Shown here one piece after another: positions 59,510 through 64,000 of a DNA stretch of 64,000 nucleotides. This stretch comes from Hepsetus odoe (Eukaryota; Chordata; Actinopteri; Characiformes; Hepsetidae), in NCBI GenBank assembly GCA_017165825.1, contig CM029386.1, positions 7,365,582 to 7,429,581 of the forward strand, given 5' to 3'. The position numbers and the translations under genes were made by a program. A model generated the notes under the pieces. It saw nothing but the letters and a program-made list of their open reading frames with translations, made no database searches and had not been told where the DNA came from. The number at the start of each line of letters is the position of its first letter. Within the stretch, counting starts at the first letter, position 1.

Positions 59510-59757
59510 ATTGACTATAAAACTACAGAGTTTTTCTCTTTCTTTCTTTCCTTATTATTTCTGGTGTTGTCCAAGGGAGAATGGGTTCCCCTTTTAGGTC
59601 TTGGTTTCTCCCAATGTTTCTTCCTCATGTTTTGGGAGTTTTTCCTTGCCACTGTCACCCTCGGCTTACCCAATTGGAGCTCCGACCTGTAAAGCTGCCT
59701 TGTGATAACAATAGTTGTAAAAAGTGCTATATAAATAAAGCTGACTTGACTTGACTT
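59510..59757 (+). repeat. Teleost dispersed repeat ending in ATAAA..CTGACTTGACTT
   Basis: The uninterrupted counterpart of 33990-34360: GAGAATGGGTTCCCCTTTT, TTTTTCCTTGCCACTGTCAC and GTGCTATATAAATAAAGCTG. A short CTTT-rich run precedes it. Confidence 0.75.
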
Positions 59758-60779
59758 AAAATACTTTTTTTTTTCATTTGAACATACAGGTTAAGGCCTC
59801 TTTATTACATCAACTGAGAGTTTTGCACTGAATTGCTAAATATAAACTATGCAAAATTTTTAAATAGACAATCAGGAGAACAAAATTCTGCAAATTGGAG
59901 ATTTAAGCAATAAACAGTGTATATATTTAAAAATCATTTACATCATTTGTTCTCACAATTTAAACTATTTTAGCATAGCTTTACATAAACCTTACACTCT
60001 GTGCACTCTGTCTATTGTTGCTCTAGAAATAAACTAAAATCTATAGAAACTAAATAAACAGATACTCTCAAATAACCCTGACTATCACTGTGGCTGTTTT
60101 TTTTTCCAGGACCTCAGTACTTGCAGCAAGTGTATCTACAATGTTTGCTTCTCTTTGTAAACATAATGTTGTGGACTTCTAAAACACAGAAACTTTACAT
60201 TTTTTGCATAGCCCCAGCTAGTACTAGTTACAAGTTACAAGCTAGTGCAAGTACTTGATCCCACGTAAACCCACTGAGATGATGAATCACTTTTTTTTCT
60301 GGCACGTGTAATGTAATCCAAAGTCAAGTAAAATCCTACTTGACTTGACTTGTAATGCAGTTTGCTCACCATATGAGCAGTGGTGTAATTGACCCTCTAG
60401 ACCCATTGATTCATGCTATATTTATTTTGTCCTCTTTGCACTGAATACATGCACAGTAGTGTGGGCTTTAAGCTTCTCCCATTACACATAATGACATGCT
60501 TTGCATCGCCTGCATTTCCAAATTAAAGTGAGAAATAATTACAGGCCTTTAGATGTGTTTCACAAATTGCACGTTTCAAGCTAATATTCATGATTCCCCC
60601 TAAAGCCCACTGCTGCGCTGTCTAGCTGAGTATAGATGATCTGATGTTTTCCCAGCTTTTTTTCTCAAATTGGATTTGTGTGTACTTTTCAGTCTTGTTT
60701 TGAGCCTCAACACATGCAAACATTTTTTACTCTTTTTGATTCAGCTGTTGTTTTCCTAAAAATGATGTTCTGTCACTTT
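59758..60779. other. No gene; fragment of a dispersed repeat at 60322-60353
   Basis: A short piece AAATCCTACTTGACTTGACT matches the end of the 39665-39903 repeat. Nothing else is recognised. Confidence 0.5.
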
Positions 60780-60784
60780 CCACT

Positions 60785-61071
60785 TGTAACGGTTCTGTGC
60801 CAGTAGAGGGCACCCTGCTCTGATTGTGCACACCTGGGCACTGGGTGCCAGGTGTGCCTCATCGGGGGCTGGCGTTATAAGCCCAAACGAATCAGAGCAG
60901 GGCGCTGGTCATTCTGTGTGCTTATGTTAGTGTTTATTTCCATTCTGTTTTACACCCGTTATGTTTAGCACATTTACTGTATGAGTTCTGTGAACATTCT
61001 CTGTGATTAAAGTCCAGTATGAAGCTTTCGGCTCTGCATTGATGTCCAGCCCATGTCTCCACATCGTGACA
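60785..61071 (+). repeat. 5' LTR of family 2 element
   Basis: TATAA at 60876-60880. Inverted pairs are 60813-60825 with 60890-60902, 60828-60837 with 60848-60857, and 60866-60870 with 60880-60884. The expected RNA start segment GCTGGTCATT is at 60904-60913. Confidence 0.9.
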
Positions 61072-62067
61072 GAAATGGCCAGCCACCACAAATGGAAGTC
61101 GTGAGCCGAGAGCTCCGTTGGGATGTCCGCAAAGAACCACCAGACCTTCCGGGTGCTGGAGGCTGGGACAATAGAGGTTGAGCTGCGCTTAGGGTGTTTT
61201 TGCAGCGTCCGATCTCCTCCCAGGATTGGCAGAGGCTGTGCCAGTTCCAGTTCCAGCAACCAGGAGGGCGAGGCTGTGGAGGCCCCTGCGTTAGCCCCTG
61301 GAGAAGTGGGGCTGCAATGCCGGCTCACTCATCAGCACAAGGTGGGACTTCAAAGACATCCGCCATCTTCACCACGGAGGAGGCAGCTGCGAGGTCGGCA
61401 ACACACTCGTCAGTCCAGGTAGGCGTCATGACAGGGCTGTTACCCACACTAGCCCAGGTAGGTGGAGACCTGGAATTGCCTTCCACGTCAGCCTAGGTGG
61501 GCAGGGCGCTGGCGCTGTCACTCCCGTCAGCCCGGTTGAACGAGGCGTCGGCGCGGTCAGTTGTGTCAGCCTGGATGGACAGGACCTCTGCGCGGTTACC
61601 TACGTCGGTAGGGGTTAACCTGGAAGGGTAGACTGACGGCGTTCTCGTTTAAGTTGACCGGGTAAGACGGGGTGTCGGTGAGGGCATTCAGGCCAGCCTG
61701 GGAAGGCAGGGTTTCGGCGCTGTCGTCACGTAAACCCAGGGAGGTGGGAGGTGGGTGCCATCGTTCCAAGATGGAGAGAACAGACTTCTGCATAAGTGCG
61801 CTGGAGGAGGCAGGGCTTGAGGGACGAGGTCCAAGTCCGCCGGAGGAAGCGAGGCTTGAGGGACGAGGTCCAAGCTCACCGGAGGAGGTGGGGTTTCAGG
61901 GGCTGTGTCCAAGCCAGAGAAGCTGCAGCCGAACCTGCCAGAAGACCCCAGTGACTGCGGAGCGTACATTTGGACTTTAGTTGGACTTTTTGTTGAACGC
62001 TTGCGTAACCTCTCTCCTTTTGGGGTCCTGCCTCGGGAGTGGCACCTTAAGGGGGCAGGGGGTGTAC
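61072..62067 (+). pseudogene. Family 2 interior: remnant of a gag-like, repeat-rich reading frame
   Basis: An ATG lies at 61075 inside the putative PBS, as in family 1, but the frame stops after nine codons. The GC-rich remainder has imperfect tandem units of about 45-50 bp (61405-61690, GTCAGCC..GG..GGACAGGGCG type). It also has three 39-bp units at about 61802-61918 (GAGGCTTGAGGGACGAGGTC). These recall the repeat-rich linker of the family 1 ORF in style. No IQ motifs are visible. Confidence 0.6.
61074..61083 (+). promoter_or_regulatory. Putative self-priming primer-binding site of family 2
   Basis: AATGGCCAGC starts two bases after the LTR and pairs with GCTGGTCATT (60904-60913) through nine Watson-Crick pairs and one G-U pair. 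Confidence 0.65.
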
Positions 62068-62339
62068 TGTAATGATTCTGTGCCAGTAGAGGGCACCCTG
62101 CTCTGATTGTGCACACCTGGCACCCAATGCCATCATCGGGGGCTGGAGTTATAAGCCCAAAAGAATCAGAACAGGGCGCTGGTCATTCTGTGTGCTTATC
62201 TTTGTGTTTATTTCTGTTCTGTTTTACACCTGTTATGTTTAGTACATTTAGTGTTCTGTGCACGTTCTCTTTTCTTAAGGTCCAGTACGAAGCTCTCGGC
62301 TCTGCATTGATGTCCACCCCATGTCTCCACATCATGACA
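62068..62339 (+). repeat. 3' LTR of family 2 element
   Basis: Begins TGTAATGATTC after a purine-rich tract (62049-62064) and ends CATGACA. It has a deletion in the middle palindrome and another in the R/U5 region. Confidence 0.9.
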
Positions 62340-62344
62340 CTACT

Positions 62345-62783
62345 CATGCACAGGGTAGAGGATACCTAATAAACTGTCTGGCATCTAATGTGATACATAC
62401 AGTAATGGTAACTATAAGTGTTTCTGTTAAAATAAACAAAAGATGAAACTGGACAGATGTGCCATACAGAGAATTCGTAGTTAGCAAAATTCGATTGTGT
62501 TTAAAATAATTTGGGAGGAAAGGCAAAATTTTAAATTATATCGAGCTTGTGGGCCATTTGAGGGCTAAGTTATCTAGTAGAGCTAGCACTAAAGGGGTGC
62601 AGTCTCTAAAAATTATTATGCCCCCCAAAGTGTTTTAGAATTTTTTTTTATTTTTTATATTGAATAACAATTATTTTAAGCTACTAGTTCATAAATAATG
62701 TCTGCTTTCTGCTAAATATGTACATACACAAGTATCATATTTGCATGAGGACATTTACAGGGTCTTGCTTCAGTGTCCACAAA
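62345..62783. other. Nothing recognised
   Basis: No feature recognised. Confidence 0.5.
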
Positions 62784-62788
62784 GGTGT

Positions 62789-63065
62789 TGTAATGGTGGT
62801 GGGGAGTGTGAAGGACGCCAACGCGGAGCCAGTAGTCAAAAACAAAACTTTATTATACTCAAACCAAAACATAAAACCAAAAGTGTCACCATTAACTGTA
62901 AGGCGTAGCCTCGTTAATGAACCGTGCTCTGTTCTGACTCACGGGGGCTTAAATAGCAGCACCAATGAAGCACACCTGTGTCTGAACGAGCCCAGGTGTG
63001 CTCAGTCAGAACAGAGCGCCATCTGTCGTGCCTGGCCGGAACCACAGGCACGACAGACTGTGACA
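62789..63065 (-). repeat. Family 1 solo LTR
   Basis: 277 bp with TG/CA ends and a perfect 5-bp target duplication GGTGT (62784-62788 and 63066-63070). It lacks the CTGCAG hairpin segment seen in the longer LTRs. Confidence 0.92.
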
Positions 63066-63070
63066 GGTGT

Positions 63071-63374
63071 CTTTGTAGCCATAGGTTTGCTCATCTTTAC
63101 AGCTACAATGAAATACCAATGCATTGTTTTATGTCAGTATCTATCATGGTGCAGTTTGCAGTTTTTATTCTTTTATTTTTTTGGACTTGTAGCTTATAAA
63201 CTACAAGCTCTCTCAAAGCACTGGTGTCTGAGAGCTAAACGGTGTGAACTTTGCATTCTCCTTTCTCTGCTCCAAATCATCTCCTTCCTAAAAGTGTTGT
63301 TGCTTTGACTGTCAAAGCAAACGTGCCTGCAGAGCTGAAGGCCAGAGAAGGAATTATTCTCAATAAAATGCTGA
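63071..63374. other. Nothing recognised
   Basis: No feature recognised. Confidence 0.45.
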
Positions 63375-63536
63375 TGACAAAAGTGAAAGTGACAACCCTT
63401 ATCATTGCGAGGTCACGGCACAGCACACATGAACAACAATGAAATTGGACCTCTGCACTTAACCCATGCACACTCAAACCCATGCAGCAGTGGGCAGCTA
63501 TTGAAAGCGCCCGGGGAGCAGTGATGGGGACGGTAC

Positions 63537-63540
<4 letters not shown>
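63375..63540 (-). repeat. SINE with CACTTT-type tail, truncated
   Basis: Tail AAAGTGAAAGTGACAACCCT at the left and body up to GGGGACGGTAC. The tRNA head is replaced by the microsatellite and Tc1-like element that follow. Confidence 0.82.
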
Positions 63541-63582
<42 letters not shown>

Positions 63583-63585
63583 GTA
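63541..63585 (+). repeat. GT/AT microsatellite
   Basis: A short GT run then an AT run at the junction of the SINE and the Tc1-like element. Confidence 0.9.
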
Positions 63586-64000
63586 TCTCTTTTTGTAAAT
63601 ATTTATTTTATTATATCTTTTCATGGGACAGCATTGAAGATTTGACACTTTGATACAATGTAAGGAAGTCTGTGTACAGCTTGTATAACAGTGTACATGT
63701 GCTGTCCCCTCAAAATGACTCAGCACACAGCCATTAATGTCTAAACCACTGGCAACAAAAGTGAGTACACCCCTAAGTGAAAAATGTCCACATTGTGCCA
63801 ATTAGCCATTTTCCCTCTTATGACTCATTAGTGTTACCAGGTCTCAGTTGTGAAGCGGGAGGTGTGTTTAATGTTGCTCTCACACTCTCTCATACTGGTC
63901 ACTGGAAGTTCAACATGGCACATCATGGCACCTCATGGTCGCACACTGCATCAAATTCCAAATACAACTGCTGGTCTGCATGGCTGTCATCCCAGAAGGA
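63580..64000 (+). mobile_element. Tc1-like transposon, left part, runs off the window
   Basis: It matches the left 400 bp of the 46642-48240 element (TTTCATGGGACAGCATTGAA, AACAAAAGTGAGTACACCCC, TCTCTCATACTGGTCACTGG). Near 63940 it jumps from the start of the transposase to a later point (CTGTCATCCCAGAAGGA), so it has an internal deletion. Confidence 0.85.

Larger units (their letters stand above)
60785..62339 (+). mobile_element. Family 2 LTR retrotransposon, non-autonomous
   Basis: LTRs 60785-61071 (287 bp) and 62068-62339 (272 bp, with a small deletion) flank a 996-bp interior. Flanks CCACT and CTACT give a 5-bp duplication with one mismatch. There is no pol and no long ORF, so it is deeply non-autonomous. 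It shares LTR architecture with family 1 (TATA-centred inverted repeats, RNA-start segment complementary to the PBS), but the bases differ. Confidence 0.9.

Noticed and set aside
62718..63308. 196-aa plus-strand ORF
   Set aside because: It crosses a solo LTR and flanking DNA, and its frame is not shared with other LTR copies.

Overview
The window looks like non-coding DNA of a teleost fish. It is AT-rich and very repeat-dense, with fish tRNA-derived SINEs (3' tail ending in ATGG units), RTE-type LINE copies, Tc1-like transposons, a hAT-like MITE and long dinucleotide and trinucleotide runs. I found no multi-exon host gene, rRNA or CRISPR array. The order is not resolvable from sequence alone. 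Two runs of N (30889-31273 and 42439-42634) abut simple repeats.

The main content is a group of related, apparently non-autonomous LTR retrotransposons. Family 1 has two LTR-flanked copies: an old one on the minus strand (1281-5500, perfect 5-bp target duplication GTTAG) and a young one on the plus strand (26151-30033, two 315-bp LTRs with 4 differences by eye). It also has four solo LTRs (7263-7990, 17935-18226, 25208-25540, 62789-63065), each with a perfect 5-bp duplication. Family 2 has one LTR-flanked copy (60785-62339) and one solo LTR (52820-53108). An unrelated solo LTR lies at 19349-19696.

The young family 1 element has one intact 1056-codon ORF and no pol. The ORF fuses an unrecognised N-terminal region, a repeat-rich linker, about 13 IQ motifs most like the IQ array of the spindle protein ASPM, and a coiled-coil tail. 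The old copy carries the same cargo in decayed form, so the cargo-bearing element has moved as a unit. This looks like host-gene capture by an LTR element.

Both families also share an unusual LTR design. A three-way-junction set of inverted repeats surrounds the TATA box. About 30 nt downstream of the TATA box, at the expected RNA start, lies a 10-nt segment complementary to the bases just inside the LTR. This fits Tf1/sushi-type self-priming in place of a tRNA primer. The bases differ between the families, but the pairing is kept.

Layout: 1-1.3 kb empty; 1.3-5.5 kb old family 1 copy; 7.3-8.2 kb solo LTR with nested SINE and RTE tail; 9-16 kb SINE, LINE remnants, a 39-bp perfect inverted repeat and a MITE; 18-19.7 kb two solo LTRs, RTE and SINE pieces; 20-25 kb mostly unannotated with SINEs; 25.2-30.0 kb solo LTR plus the young element; 34-40 kb nested SINEs and a full-length but broken RTE; 42-48.9 kb three Tc1-like elements with nested SINEs; 50-53 kb RTE fragment, tRNA-Pro-like pseudogene, SINEs and a family 2 solo LTR; 56-59.8 kb SINE and Tc1 fragments; 60.8-63.1 kb family 2 element and family 1 solo LTR; 63.4-64 kb SINE and a Tc1-like element running off the end.
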